64,000 bases of DNA from positions 1 to 64,000 of the forward strand of contig CAZOHT010000006.1 in NCBI GenBank assembly GCA_964579825.1. Reading direction: 5' to 3'. The notes beneath the pieces were generated by a model. The model saw only the letters and a program-made list of their open reading frames with translations. It had not been told where the DNA came from and did not search any database. This document shows, piece after piece, positions 27,915-36,844 of this stretch (position 1 is the stretch's first letter; each line of letters starts with the position of its first letter). The translations under genes and the position numbers were made by a program. The DNA comes from SPCO01 sp964579825. Lineage in GTDB: Bacteria; Chloroflexota; Limnocylindria; Limnocylindrales; CSP1-4.

Positions 27915-29274
27915 GGTGGCCCTCCCCGGTCGCCGCGGCCAGGCCGGCTCGCGAACGACGGGCCTCCAGCTCGACGGCCAACCCGTCGAGTCGGGCGATG
28001 ACCTCGGGGGCGTGGCGCAGGAAGGCGGCATCATCGAAGCAGGCGTCGAGCGCCGCCAGCGACAACCGGCCCGCGACGGCGGGATCGACCGCCAGCACGT
28101 CGTGCAGCGGTGCCCGTTCGTCCGCCGCCTTCATCGACGCGCGCTGGACGATCGCGTAGGCCTCCTCGCGCGACATCCCGGCGCCGTCCACGAGCGCGAC
28201 GAGGACCCGACTGCTCGCGTGCAGGCCCAGCCCGCGTCCGATGTTCTCGCGCATCCGCTCTGACCGCACGATAAGGCCATCGATCAGGCCGACCATCCGC
28301 ACGAGCATGTAGTCGAGGACGATCGTCGAGTCCGGCAGGATGACCCGCTCGGCGCTGCTGTGGCTGATGTCGCGCTCGTGCCAGAGCGGCTGATCCTCCA
28401 TGGCGGTGTGGGCGTAGCCGCGCAGCAGGCGGGCCAGGCCGGCCATCCGCTCGGACAGGATCGGATTGCGCTTGTGGGGCATCGCCGAACTGCCCTTCTG
28501 CCCGGCCCGGAACGGCTCCTGGACCTCGCCGATCTCGGTGTGCTGGAGGTTCCGGATCTCGGTCGCGAACCGTTCGATGGAGCCGCCGACGATGGCGATG
28601 GCCGCCAGCAGCCCGGCGTGCCGGTCGCGCTGGACGATCTGGGTACTGACCGGATCCGCATGCAGCCCGAGCGCGGCCAGGACCTCGGCCTCGATGGCCG
28701 GCTCGAGGTGGCTGTACGTCCCCACCGGGCCGGAGATCTTGCCGGTCCCGATGTCGTCCACGGCGGCCGCCAGCCGGCGTCGCCCGCGATCGAGCTCGAA
28801 CGCCCAGCCGGCGAGCTTGAGGCCCAGCGTGGTCGGCTCGGCGTGGACCGAGTGGGTCCGGCCCATCATCACGGTCTCGGCCTCGGCCCGGGCGCGCGCG
28901 ATGAGGGCGGACAGCAGGCGATCCGCATCGTCCAGCAGCCGCTGGCCGGCCGCCTGGAGCTGCAGCGCCAGGCCGGTGTCCACGACGTCGCTGCTGGTCA
29001 GCCCGAAGTGGAGGAAGCGGCCCTCTGGCCCGACCGTCTCCGCGACCTGGCTGACGAACGCGATGACGTCGTGGTCCGTGGTCTGCTCGATCTCGAGGAT
29101 CCGCGCCAGGTCGATCCGCGCACGATCCTCGATGAGGGCGAACGCGTCGGCCGGGATCAGGCCCCGGCCGGCCTGGACGCGAGCGACCGCGAGCTCGACC
29201 CGGAGCATCGAGGCGAAGCGCGCCTCCTCCGACCAGATGGCGCCCATCTCCGGGAGCGTGTAGCGCCGGATCAC
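27901..29274 (-). CDS. purB: Adenylosuccinate lyase
   Basis: PurB removes fumarate from SAICAR and from adenylosuccinate. The 457-residue helical protein has the superfamily signature GSSAMPHKRNPILSERM, the TSSDVVDTGLALQ and MMGRTHSVHAEPTTLG motifs with the general acid and base histidines, and the C-terminal tower helix. GTG 29274 overlaps purD (GTGA). It serves both the IMP and AMP branches, and this operon carries both. Confidence 0.96.
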   Translation of the reverse strand: MIRRYTLPEMGAIWSEEARFASMLRVELAVARVQAGRGLIPADAFALIEDRARIDLARILEIEQTTDHDVIAFVSQVAETVGPEGRFLHFGLTSSDVVDTGLALQLQAAGQRLLDDADRLLSALIARARAEAETVMMGRTHSVHAEPTTLGLKLAGWAFELDRGRRRLAAAVDDIGTGKISGPVGTYSHLEPAIEAEVLAALGLHADPVSTQIVQRDRHAGLLAAIAIVGGSIERFATEIRNLQHTEIGEVQEPFRAGQKGSSAMPHKRNPILSERMAGLARLLRGYAHTAMEDQPLWHERDISHSSAERVILPDSTIVLDYMLVRMVGLIDGLIVRSERMRENIGRGLGLHASSRVLVALVDGAGMSREEAYAIVQRASMKAADERAPLHDVLAVDPAVAGRLSLAALDACFDDAAFLRHAPEVIARLDGLAVELEARRSRAGLAAATGEGHHAAG

Positions 29275-30581
29275 CGGGCCGACCCCGCGACGACGTCGAT
29301 GCGCGCGCCGATGTCATGCCGACGCTGGATGCCATCGAAGGCGATCGCGTCTGCGGCGCGCTCGGCGGCATCGTGAGCGCGCTCGAGATCGACGCCACGT
29401 CCGACCACGGCCAGGACCCGCCCGCCGGCCGTTCGCCAGGTCCCATCCGCCGGGCGGTCCGTCCCGGCGTGGAACACCAGGGCGCCCGTCGCCTGGGCGT
29501 CGGCGATGCCGTCGATCGGGGCACCACGCAGCGGCCGGTCGGGATACCCGCCGGAGGCGAGGACGATGGCCACGGTCGCCCCCGGCACGGTCGGCAGCGC
29601 GGGTTGGCCAGTCGGGAGGGCGCCCTGCGCGGCGGCCAGCAGGATCGGGCCGAGGGCAGTCGCCAGCCGGGGCAGGATCGCCTGGGTCTCCGGGTCGCCG
29701 AACCGGGCGTTGCACTCGAGCAGGACGGGACCGTCTGCGGTCAGCATGAGACCCGCGTACAGGGCGCCACGGAACGGGGTCCCGCGGCGGGCCAGTTCGG
29801 CCAGGATCGGTCGATGGATCGAGTCGAGCAGGGCCACCGCCTCGTGGTCCGGCAGGTCCGCGACCGGGCTGTACGCCCCCATCCCACCGGTGTTCGGTCC
29901 GGTGTCGCCGTCACCGAGCCGCTTGTGGTCCCGGGCGACGGGCAGGGCGACCGCCTCGCGGCCGTCGCACAGGGCGATGAGGCTCGCCTCGCGACCCGCC
30001 AGTCGTTCCTCGAGGACCACGATGGCCCCGTCGACCGCGAAGAGCCGCTGGATGGCCCCCGTCGCGGCCGCGAGGTCGTCGCAGACCGTGACGCCCTTGC
30101 CGGCGGCCAGCCCGTCCGCCTTGACCACGCAACCGTCGCCTGTCGCGCACAGGTCCGCGGCGAAGTCGATCGCGGGCTCCTCGTCCGTGAACGTGCCGGC
30201 GCGCGCCATCCGGACGCCGGCCGCGCTCGCGACCGCGTGGCAGTACGCCTTGCTGGATTCGATCCGCGCTGCCGCCTTCGAGGGTCCGAAGACCGCGAAC
30301 CCTGCCGCGTGCAGCGCGTCGGCCACGCCGGCGGCGAGGGGCGCCTCGGGCCCGACGACGACGAGTTCCGCGGCCATGGCGCGAGCCACCTGGACCACCG
30401 CCCCGCCATCGAGCGGATCGACTGGGACACAGCGCACCCGCGGCTCCAGGGCGATGCCGGCACTCCCGGGCGCGACGATCACCTCGTTCACCCCTGGCTC
30501 GCCGGCCAGCTTCCAGGCCAGGGCGTGCTCGCGACCGCCACCGCCGACGACGAGGATCCGCGTCGGCATGATCAGGCTCAC
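29271..30581 (-). CDS. purD: Phosphoribosylamine-glycine ligase (GAR synthetase)
   Basis: PurD joins glycine to phosphoribosylamine with ATP. The 436-residue ATP-grasp enzyme has RILVVGGGGREHALAWKLA, GPEAPLAAGVADALHAAGF, VVKADGLAAGKGVTVC (ATP-binding loop) and LLECNARFGDPETQAILPRL. GTG 30581 overlaps the purA stop by 4; an in-frame ATG at 30569 is an alternative. Glycine supply links it to the gcv genes at the other end of the window, an inference only. Confidence 0.96.
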   Translation of the reverse strand: MSLIMPTRILVVGGGGREHALAWKLAGEPGVNEVIVAPGSAGIALEPRVRCVPVDPLDGGAVVQVARAMAAELVVVGPEAPLAAGVADALHAAGFAVFGPSKAAARIESSKAYCHAVASAAGVRMARAGTFTDEEPAIDFAADLCATGDGCVVKADGLAAGKGVTVCDDLAAATGAIQRLFAVDGAIVVLEERLAGREASLIALCDGREAVALPVARDHKRLGDGDTGPNTGGMGAYSPVADLPDHEAVALLDSIHRPILAELARRGTPFRGALYAGLMLTADGPVLLECNARFGDPETQAILPRLATALGPILLAAAQGALPTGQPALPTVPGATVAIVLASGGYPDRPLRGAPIDGIADAQATGALVFHAGTDRPADGTWRTAGGRVLAVVGRGVDLERAHDAAERAADAIAFDGIQRRHDIGARIDVVAGSAR

Positions 30582-31885
30582 GCCACGATCCCCGTCCGGT
30601 TGCGCATCGGACGCCAGGCCCGTTCGATCGTCTGCGTCCGCTCCGGTCCCACCGACACCAGCACGACGGGGACGCCGGCGTGCGATTCGATGGCGCTCAC
30701 GTACCGCCGCGCGTTCTCAGGCAGGTCGCCCAGCGAGCGGACGCCGTGGATCGGCTCCGCCCAACCGTCGAACGATTCGTAGATCGGCACGGCCCGCGCG
30801 AGGGCGGCGCCGCTGGACGGCCAGACATCGACGCGCTTGCCGTCGATCTCGTAGGCGACGCATAGCTGGATGGTCGGGATCCCGGACAGGATGTCGAGCT
30901 TGTTGAGCATGATGCTGCTCACGCTGTTGACGGCCACGGCGTAGCGCAGCGGCACCGCATCGAACCAACCGACGCGTCGCGGCCGCCCGGTCACCGTCCC
31001 GAACTCGTGCCCGCGCTCGGCGATCCCGGCCCCGATGTCGTCGTGCAACTCCGTCGGATACGGGCCGGAGCCGACACGGGTCGAATACGCCTTCATGACC
31101 CCGATGACCTCGTCGACCTGGAGCGGGCCGATGCCGCCCCCGGTGCAGGCGCCGCCGGCGACCGGGTTCGACGACGTCACGAACGGGTAGCTGCCGTGGT
31201 CGAGATCCAGCAGCGTGCCCTGGGCGCCCTCGAGCAGGACGTGCTCGCCGCGGCCGAGCGCCGCCTGCACGAGCCAGGTCGTGTCGTCCAGGTGAGCGCG
31301 CAGGCGCTCGCCCCACGCCGCCGCTTCCTCGACGAGTGGCTCCACCTCGAACGTGTCGGCCCCGATGTCGGCCAGCACCAGGTTCTTGTCGGGCAACGCC
31401 CGCGCGATGCGCTCGCGCAGGATGACCCGGTCCAGCAGGTCCTCCATGCGCAGGCCCAGGCGCCACGCCCGGTCGCCGTACGTGGGCCCGATGCCGCGTC
31501 CGGTGGTCCCCACCTTCGCGCCGCCGAGTCGTCGCTCGTTAGCCCGGTCCAGGGCCACGTGGTACGGCATGATCACGTGCGCGCTGCGACTGACCCGGAC
31601 CCGGCCGACGTCGATGCCACGCGACGTGAGCATGTCGAACTCGTCGATGAGCGTGACCGGGTTGACCACGACGCCATTGCCGATGACCGAGGTGATGTGC
31701 GGGTACAGCACGCCGGACGGCGTCAGGCGGAGCTTGAACACCTCGTCACCGCTGACCACGGTGTGACCGGCGTTGTCGCCGCCCTGGTAGCGCACGACCA
31801 TCGAGACCTGCTCGGCCAGGAAATCGGTCGTCTTGCCCTTGCCCTCGTCGCCCCACTGGAGCCCGACGATCACGGTCGCCGGCAT
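30578..31885 (-). CDS. purA: Adenylosuccinate synthetase
   Basis: PurA makes adenylosuccinate from IMP, aspartate and GTP, the first step to AMP. The 435-residue protein shows the GTP/IMP P-loop VGLQWGDEGKGKTTDFLA, GGDNAGHTVV, KVGTTGRGIGPTYGDRAWR, LLEGAQGTLLDLDHGSYPFV and TGRPRRVGWFDAVPLRYA. It is the first gene of the 11-gene purine operon; it is unusual for purA to lead such an operon. ATG 31885 is used; the frame is open to 32158 but passes through an intrinsic terminator. A 330-base leader precedes it. Confidence 0.96.
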   Translation of the reverse strand: MPATVIVGLQWGDEGKGKTTDFLAEQVSMVVRYQGGDNAGHTVVSGDEVFKLRLTPSGVLYPHITSVIGNGVVVNPVTLIDEFDMLTSRGIDVGRVRVSRSAHVIMPYHVALDRANERRLGGAKVGTTGRGIGPTYGDRAWRLGLRMEDLLDRVILRERIARALPDKNLVLADIGADTFEVEPLVEEAAAWGERLRAHLDDTTWLVQAALGRGEHVLLEGAQGTLLDLDHGSYPFVTSSNPVAGGACTGGGIGPLQVDEVIGVMKAYSTRVGSGPYPTELHDDIGAGIAERGHEFGTVTGRPRRVGWFDAVPLRYAVAVNSVSSIMLNKLDILSGIPTIQLCVAYEIDGKRVDVWPSSGAALARAVPIYESFDGWAEPIHGVRSLGDLPENARRYVSAIESHAGVPVVLVSVGPERTQTIERAWRPMRNRTGIVA

Positions 31886-32219
31886 CAGGCAGCCCCGCGG
31901 TACTGAGAATCGGCGCGCTGGGCGGTCGAGGCGAAGGCGGCCGCCGAGTACGGGAGCGAGCGCACCCCAAGGTGCGTAAGCGAGCGGCGGAGGAGGCCAA
32001 CGCCCGCATCGGCCGTCCGGCGCGCCGCCGACATGAAAAACCCCCTCGCAGAGGGGGCGCCAAACCGGATAGACCTCTCCCGCGTCGCGCCGCCGATGTC
32101 TCGGCGAGTCGCCATCGTCTGGTCGCTCGGTCGCCTCACGGGACGGCCGATGCGCCATGAAAGCGCGATCGCTGACCTCCTGATCCGCGGCACCTGCCGC
32201 TACTGACGAGGACCGGCGG
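31886..32219 (-). ncRNA. Structured leader of purA (possible attenuator or small RNA)
   Basis: Between a TATACT box (32220-32225) and purA lie about 330 transcribed bases with no credible gene. On the minus strand they fold into several perfect hairpins: GCGGC-AGGT-GCCGC (near 32185-32200), CGCCGA-GACA-TCGGCG (near 32090-32107), the terminator at 32036-32057 and CGCACC-TTGG-GGTGCG (31961-31976). Two near copies of CGGCGGCGCG flank the terminator and might compete in pairing. Comparison by eye with purine, ZTP, glycine, guanidine and T-box leaders gave no match. The element is therefore of unknown type. Confidence 0.45.
32036..32057 (-). terminator. Intrinsic terminator inside the purA leader
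   Basis: CCCCCTC-TGC-GAGGGGG followed directly by five U on the minus strand. It lies about 150 bases before purA and about 155-175 bases after the likely transcription start, the classical position of an attenuator. Confidence 0.8.
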
Positions 32220-32225
32220 AGTATA
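32220..32225 (-). promoter_or_regulatory. Possible -10 box of the purine operon
   Basis: TATACT on the minus strand is the best -10 match in the region upstream of purA. No TTGACA-like -35 stands at the right distance. Confidence 0.45.
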
Positions 32226-32437
32226 GCAGGGGCGTCCGGCCGGAGACGGGGCTACGGACGCCTGGCCCGGGATGTCGTCACGGCGCACTGCCAGGATGCG
32301 CCCGCCAGGCAGGTACGCGCGTCGTGCGAGCTCGTCCATGTGGGTCCGGCGACCGTCGGCGGCCGTACCACCGGCCTCGTCGCCGTGGTACCTGTGAGCC
32401 GTGCCTGAGAGCACCAGCGCGCCCCTACGCTGCGTGG
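32226..32437. other. Divergent intergenic region, purA side / GGDEF side
   Basis: No gene is recognised. It contains TACGCT at 32426-32431 on the plus strand, which ends 6 bases before the GTG of the GGDEF gene and may be its -10 box with a leaderless start. Confidence 0.4.
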
Positions 32438-34102
32438 GTGATGCGCCTTCTCGGCGTCCTCGCGCTCGCGGCACCGTTCGCGCTCGGGACGCTGTTCCTC
32501 CTCATGCCAGAACTGGCCGAGTCGCTCGTCGATGGCCAGACCCGCCTCGCGGTCGCGTCCGTGGCGGCGGCCATCGCCGGCGTGACGATGACCGCCGGCG
32601 CCCTCTACCTGCACTCGCAGGTCAAGCTCCGCCGCCTGGTCAAAGCGACCGAACGCATCGCCGCCGGCGACTACACCGTCACCGTCAGCGCGCGAGGGAA
32701 CGGCCTGGACGGTCGTCTCGCCCGCTCGATCAACTCGATCAGCACGGCGCTCGCGGACACGTACGACAAGGCCACGATGGACCGCCTCACGGGGGTGGCC
32801 AATCGCCAGGCCCTGCTCGGCGACCTGTTCGCCGAAGTCGAGCGCGCCGGGCGATACGAGCGTCCGCTGTCGGTCGCGTTCGTCGACATCGACCACTTCA
32901 AGGCGGTCAACGACACGTACGGGCACGCCGCCGGCGACATCGTCCTGCGCGGCGTCGCCCAGGTCATCGCCGCGAACCTTCGTACGTCGGATCGGATCGG
33001 CCGATACGGCGGTGAGGAGTTCATGCTCATCCTCACCGAGACGGACGTCGAGGAGGGCGCCGTCCTGACCGAGAAGCTGCGCACGCTCGTCCAACGCCAG
33101 CGCTTCGCCGTCGACGGCAACCCGGACCTCTCCGTCACCATCTCGATCGGCCTCGCCGGCGGGACCGGACCCCAGCTGCGGATGGACACGCTCGTCCGCG
33201 ACGCCGACGCCGCCATGTACTCGGCCAAGTCGCTCGGACGCAACCAGACCTACATCTTCTCCGAGCCGGACGACGACGCCCGCGTCCCGCGCGCGCCGAT
33301 CTCGGCCGCCGGTCGCGCGCGCGCCGTCGCGATCGGGCAGCTCGCGCGCGAGGCGGCCACGATGAGCCTGACGTCGGTGCTCAATCCCCTGCCCCACTAC
33401 CGCGGCCAGCCGTCGGCGCTGATCGCCTCGATCGTGGTCGCGCTCGCACGCCAACTCGAGCTGCCCGACGCCGAGGTGGACCGGATCCGCCTCGCGGCGC
33501 TCCTGCACGATGTCGGCAAGGTCGCCGTGCCGGAGGAGATCCTCGAGAAGCCGTCGGCCCTCACCTCCGCCGAGTGGCGGACCATCGTCCAGCATCCGCG
33601 GATCGGCCAGGTCATCCTCGAGCAGGCCGCGTCGCTCAAGGAAGCCGTCCCGATCATCCTGCATCACCACGAGCGGTACGGCGGCCACGGCTACCCGTAC
33701 GGCCTGCGCGCGAACGAGATCCCGCTGGGCGCCCGGATCGTCGCGATCGCCGACGCGTACGACGCGATGACCCACGACCGCCCGTACAAGCGCGCGATCA
33801 CCCATGACCAGGCCATCGAGGAGCTGCGCCGCCACGCGGGCACGCAGTTCGACCCGGAGCTCGTGGGCCTCTTCTGCGACCTCTACGCGACGACCGCCCC
33901 CGAACCGGACCCGACCGTCCTCGCGATGACCGCGGCGCAGGGCGCCCACGACCCCGCTCGAGCCCCGCTCGCCGTGCCGGGGCGAGCCGCCGCGACCATC
34001 TCTCGATCCCGGCGGAGCACGCGCGAGGAGGCACCGGCCACGGTCAGCGCCGGCCCACCCGCGCATCCGCGGACCAAGGCGACGGACTCCGCCACGGGTT
34101 GA
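32438..34102 (+). CDS. Membrane-bound GGDEF / HD-GYP c-di-GMP enzyme
   Basis: This roughly 554-residue protein has two N-terminal membrane helices, a HAMP-like linker (TERIAAGDYTVTVSARGNG), a GGDEF domain and an HD-GYP domain. The cyclase site is intact as RYGGEEF and an RTSD inhibitory site stands five residues before it, so c-di-GMP feedback is expected. The phosphodiesterase has LLHDVGKVAVPEE and HHHERYGGHGYPYGLR, a complete HD-GYP signature. Both making and breaking c-di-GMP are thus possible. A Pro/Ala-rich tail of about 60 residues follows. GTG 32438 and ATG 32441 are adjacent; a TACGCT box just upstream and no Shine-Dalgarno suggest a leaderless mRNA. Confidence 0.9.
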   Translation: MMRLLGVLALAAPFALGTLFLLMPELAESLVDGQTRLAVASVAAAIAGVTMTAGALYLHSQVKLRRLVKATERIAAGDYTVTVSARGNGLDGRLARSINSISTALADTYDKATMDRLTGVANRQALLGDLFAEVERAGRYERPLSVAFVDIDHFKAVNDTYGHAAGDIVLRGVAQVIAANLRTSDRIGRYGGEEFMLILTETDVEEGAVLTEKLRTLVQRQRFAVDGNPDLSVTISIGLAGGTGPQLRMDTLVRDADAAMYSAKSLGRNQTYIFSEPDDDARVPRAPISAAGRARAVAIGQLAREAATMSLTSVLNPLPHYRGQPSALIASIVVALARQLELPDAEVDRIRLAALLHDVGKVAVPEEILEKPSALTSAEWRTIVQHPRIGQVILEQAASLKEAVPIILHHHERYGGHGYPYGLRANEIPLGARIVAIADAYDAMTHDRPYKRAITHDQAIEELRRHAGTQFDPELVGLFCDLYATTAPEPDPTVLAMTAAQGAHDPARAPLAVPGRAAATISRSRRSTREEAPATVSAGPPAHPRTKATDSATG

Positions 34103-34258
34103 GCCCCGCCCGATGCACCCGGTCGCGCTCCCGATAAGCCGCCGTGCACCGCCCGATACCCGACCGTGCAGACCTCGTTGCTAGGTTGACCCCGTCATCC
34201 CGCCGGAGACGCAGGGTCGAGACCGGAGCATCCGGCCGGCCGGGAAGGAGAACGGACC

Positions 34259-34735
34259 ATGAACAAGGTCCTGCTCACGGGACGCCTGACGCGTGACCCG
34301 GAGATGCGCAGCCTCGCCAGCGGGAAGGTCGTCACGACCTTCACGGTGGCCTCGAACGTCTTCATCGGGGGCGGCAAGGAGAAGGCCGAGTACCACCCCG
34401 TCGTCACCTGGGATCGTCTGGCCGAGATCGCCGGGCGCTATCTCGGAAAGGGCCAGCAGGTCGCGATCGACGGCCGCCTCCAGACCCGGTCCTGGGACGA
34501 CGACAAGGGCGTCCGACACTGGAAGACGGAGGTCGTCGCCTCCCACGTCGAGATGCTGTCCGGGCGCAAGAGGAAGGACTACGAGGCCGAGCAGGCCGCC
34601 GACTCGCTGGCGTCCCAGGCGGCGGCGCTCGGCGAGGCGCCGGCCGACGAGCCGATCCCGGACAGCGCCGGCTTCGAGCCTGGCTCGGCTGAGGATGACG
34701 ACGACGAGCTCGAGGCCGAGGACGTCGCCGCCTGA
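34259..34735 (+). CDS. ssb: Single-stranded DNA-binding protein
   Basis: Ssb coats single-stranded DNA in replication, repair and recombination. The 158-residue protein has the OB fold: NKVLLTGRLTRDPEMRSLAS, VVTTFTVASN, YHPVVTWDRLAEIAGRYLGK and GQQVAIDGRLQTRSW. The C-terminal third is acidic and disordered, ending DDDDELEAEDVAA. The usual terminal DDIPF peptide that binds repair and replication partners is missing. AAGGAG lies 8 bases before the ATG. A TAGGTT near 34181 could be its -10 box, with little else in 34103-34258. Confidence 0.95.
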   Translation: MNKVLLTGRLTRDPEMRSLASGKVVTTFTVASNVFIGGGKEKAEYHPVVTWDRLAEIAGRYLGKGQQVAIDGRLQTRSWDDDKGVRHWKTEVVASHVEMLSGRKRKDYEAEQAADSLASQAAALGEAPADEPIPDSAGFEPGSAEDDDDELEAEDVAA

Positions 34736-34761
34736 CGACCCGCCCCCACGCGCACACTCCC

Positions 34762-34793
34762 GCGGCGGCGCGCGTCCCCTCCCGCGCCGCCGC
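34762..34793. terminator. Hairpin between ssb and the convergent antiporter gene
   Basis: An 11-base perfect stem (34762-34772 with 34783-34793) with a 10-base pyrimidine-rich loop lies in the 63-base gap between two convergent stops. It has no U tract but is well placed to end both transcripts. Confidence 0.55.
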
Positions 34794-34798
34794 CGTCC

Positions 34799-35920
34799 CT
34801 ACACGAACTCGAAGAAGGACACGGCCAGGATGAAGTACACGAGCATCAGCAGCGCACCCTCGAGCCAGTTCGACTCACCATCGAGCGCGATGAGCACGCT
34901 GATGCCGACGGCCGCCGCTACGGCGGCGATCTCGAGCGGGGTGAAGATGAGGTTCATCGGTCGGCCGATGACCACGCCGAGCAGCACGAGCACTGGCGCG
35001 ACGAAGAGGGCGACCTGCAGGCTGGACCCGAAGGTCACGGCCATCGCGAACTCCATCTTGTCCTTGGCTGCCAGCTGGACGGCGACGAGGTGCTCGGCCA
35101 GGTTGCCGATGGTCGGGATCAGCACCACGCCCACGAAGAATGCGCTGAGGCCGAACGAGTCGATGAACGGCTCGATGGCGCCCACCAGGATCTCCGACAG
35201 GACGGCCAGGAGCCCCGCAGCGGCCAGCAGGACCACGATGGCGACCTTGCCGCTCCACTTCGGGCCCGCGTGCCCCTCGGGCTCGCCGTGGCCACCTAGC
35301 GTGTCCTGGGGGTTCGAGAACTGGTACACGAGCGACACGACGTACCCGACCATGAGCGCCACCGAGACGAAGACCGACTCTTCGGTGAGCGAGCCCTGCG
35401 ACGGATCGCTCGTGGTGTAGGCGAAGACGGCCGGCACGAACAGGCCCACCAGCGCCAGGACCAGCAAAGCCGCATTGGCGCCGGCGATCCGCGGGCTGAA
35501 CCGCTGGGTGCCGTGGCGCAGGCCACCGACGAGGACCGCCGCCCCCATCACCAGCAACAGGTTGCCGATGATCGAGCCGGTCAGCGACGCCTTCACGACG
35601 TCGATCAGGCCGGCCTGCAGGGCGAAGAACGCGATGATCAGCTCGGCGATGTTGCCGAACGTCGCGTTGAGGATGCCGCCGACCTGCGGCCCGGTCAGCG
35701 AGCCGAGACGCTCGGTCGACAGCCCGACGACCCAGGCGAGACCCAGGATCCCCGCCGCGGCCACCACGAACACGACCGTCGGGTCGGCGTGCAGCCCGAA
35801 CTCGAGCAGGATCGCGACGATGCTGGTCACGAGCGTGAACACGAGCGCGGCCCGACCGATGACGGACAGCGGGCCCAGGATCGGCAGTCCGCGCGGGCTC
35901 GGGGCGGGAGCGGTCGTCAT
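34799..35920 (-). CDS. Ca2+/H+ antiporter (CaCA/CAX family)
   Basis: This 373-residue inner-membrane protein expels Ca2+ in exchange for protons. Its eleven or so helices carry the two family alpha-repeats: ILNATFGNIAELIIAFFALQ in the first half and IPTIGNLAEHLVAVQLAAKD in the second, each with the ion-binding Glu. An acidic, His-containing loop between halves (GGHGEPEGHAGPKW) is like the regulatory loop of CAX proteins. It is 9 bases from rsmI on the same strand. Confidence 0.9.
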   Translation of the reverse strand: MTTAPAPSPRGLPILGPLSVIGRAALVFTLVTSIVAILLEFGLHADPTVVFVVAAAGILGLAWVVGLSTERLGSLTGPQVGGILNATFGNIAELIIAFFALQAGLIDVVKASLTGSIIGNLLLVMGAAVLVGGLRHGTQRFSPRIAGANAALLVLALVGLFVPAVFAYTTSDPSQGSLTEESVFVSVALMVGYVVSLVYQFSNPQDTLGGHGEPEGHAGPKWSGKVAIVVLLAAAGLLAVLSEILVGAIEPFIDSFGLSAFFVGVVLIPTIGNLAEHLVAVQLAAKDKMEFAMAVTFGSSLQVALFVAPVLVLLGVVIGRPMNLIFTPLEIAAVAAAVGISVLIALDGESNWLEGALLMLVYFILAVSFFEFV

Positions 35921-35929
35921 CGCCGCATC

Positions 35930-36844
35930 CTAGCCGTGCGGGTCGGCGGCGTAGAGGCGCCGGCGAGGCAATCCGGTCGCCGCCGCCACTCGACGGGCGG
36001 CATCGCCTCGCGCCACACCGGACGCCACGAGCCGTTCCACGTCGGCCCGCGCCGCCTCGAGGGCATCGGCGGTATCGGCGGCGGCGGCGTCCGCTCCGCC
36101 CGGCATGACGGTCCCGCCGGTCGCGTGGCCGACGACGAGCACGAACTCGCCACGAGCCGGGATCCGGCCCGTCGCGGCGGCTTCGGCGAGGGCGCCCAGC
36201 GTGCCGCGCTCGATCGTCTCGTGGAGCTTGGTCAGTTCCCGGCACACCGCGGCCGGCCGGTCCGGTCCACACGCGGTCGCGAGATCCCGCAGCGTGGCCG
36301 CGACACGTCCGGGCGCCTCGAACAGGACGCTCGCTCGTTCGTCCGCCGCGATGCGGGCCAGCCGCTCACGCCGATCGCGGCCGCCACGCGGCAGGAACCC
36401 CTCGAACCCCCAGTGCGGACCGACCACCCCGGAGGCGACCACGGCCGCCAGCACGGCCGACGCCCCGGGGATCGGCACGACCGAGCCGCCCTCGGCCGCC
36501 CACGCAGCCACCAGGTCCGCGCCCGGGTCGCTGACGAGCGGTGTCCCGGCGTCCGTCACGAGGGCCAGGTCGTCGCCGGCCCGCAGGTGCGCCAGCAGCG
36601 CGGCGAGCCGTCCCGGGCCGCTCCGCGCGTGGAAGCTGGTCGTGCGGGTCGAGATGGCATGCCGCTCCAGCAGTCGGTGCGTGTGGCGGGTGTCCTCGGC
36701 GGCGATGAGCGGGACCGCGCGCAGCGTCTCGATCGCCCGCAACGTCATGTCGCCCAGGTTGCCGATCGGCGTGGCGACCACGAACAACGTCCCGCCGCCC
36801 GCGGCCCCGTCCGTCGCCGGGACGCTGCCATCGGCGACGCTCAC
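35930..36844 (-). CDS. rsmI: 16S rRNA 2'-O-methyltransferase RsmI
   Basis: RsmI methylates the ribose of C1402 in 16S rRNA using SAM. The 304-residue protein shows LFVVATPIGNLGDMTLRAIE, IAAEDTRHTHRLLERHAI, LVTDAGTPLVSDPGADLV, VPIPGASAVLAAVVASG and LFEAPGRVAATLRDL, all family motifs. A C-terminal helical extension ends in RRRLYAADPHG. GTG 36844 overlaps nadE by 4 bases (GTGA). Confidence 0.95.
   Translation of the reverse strand: MSVADGSVPATDGAAGGGTLFVVATPIGNLGDMTLRAIETLRAVPLIAAEDTRHTHRLLERHAISTRTTSFHARSGPGRLAALLAHLRAGDDLALVTDAGTPLVSDPGADLVAAWAAEGGSVVPIPGASAVLAAVVASGVVGPHWGFEGFLPRGGRDRRERLARIAADERASVLFEAPGRVAATLRDLATACGPDRPAAVCRELTKLHETIERGTLGALAEAAATGRIPARGEFVLVVGHATGGTVMPGGADAAAADTADALEAARADVERLVASGVARGDAARRVAAATGLPRRRLYAADPHG

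Noticed and set aside
31885..32193. 102-codon minus-strand ORF in the purA leader
   Set aside because: It passes through the intrinsic terminator and hairpins, has no ribosome binding site and is Arg/Ala-rich.
31886..32225. T-box, glycine, guanidine or ZTP riboswitch in the purA leader
   Set aside because: Single motifs such as GGGAGAG or GGTGCCGCGG recall these classes, but none of their conserved cores is present as a whole.
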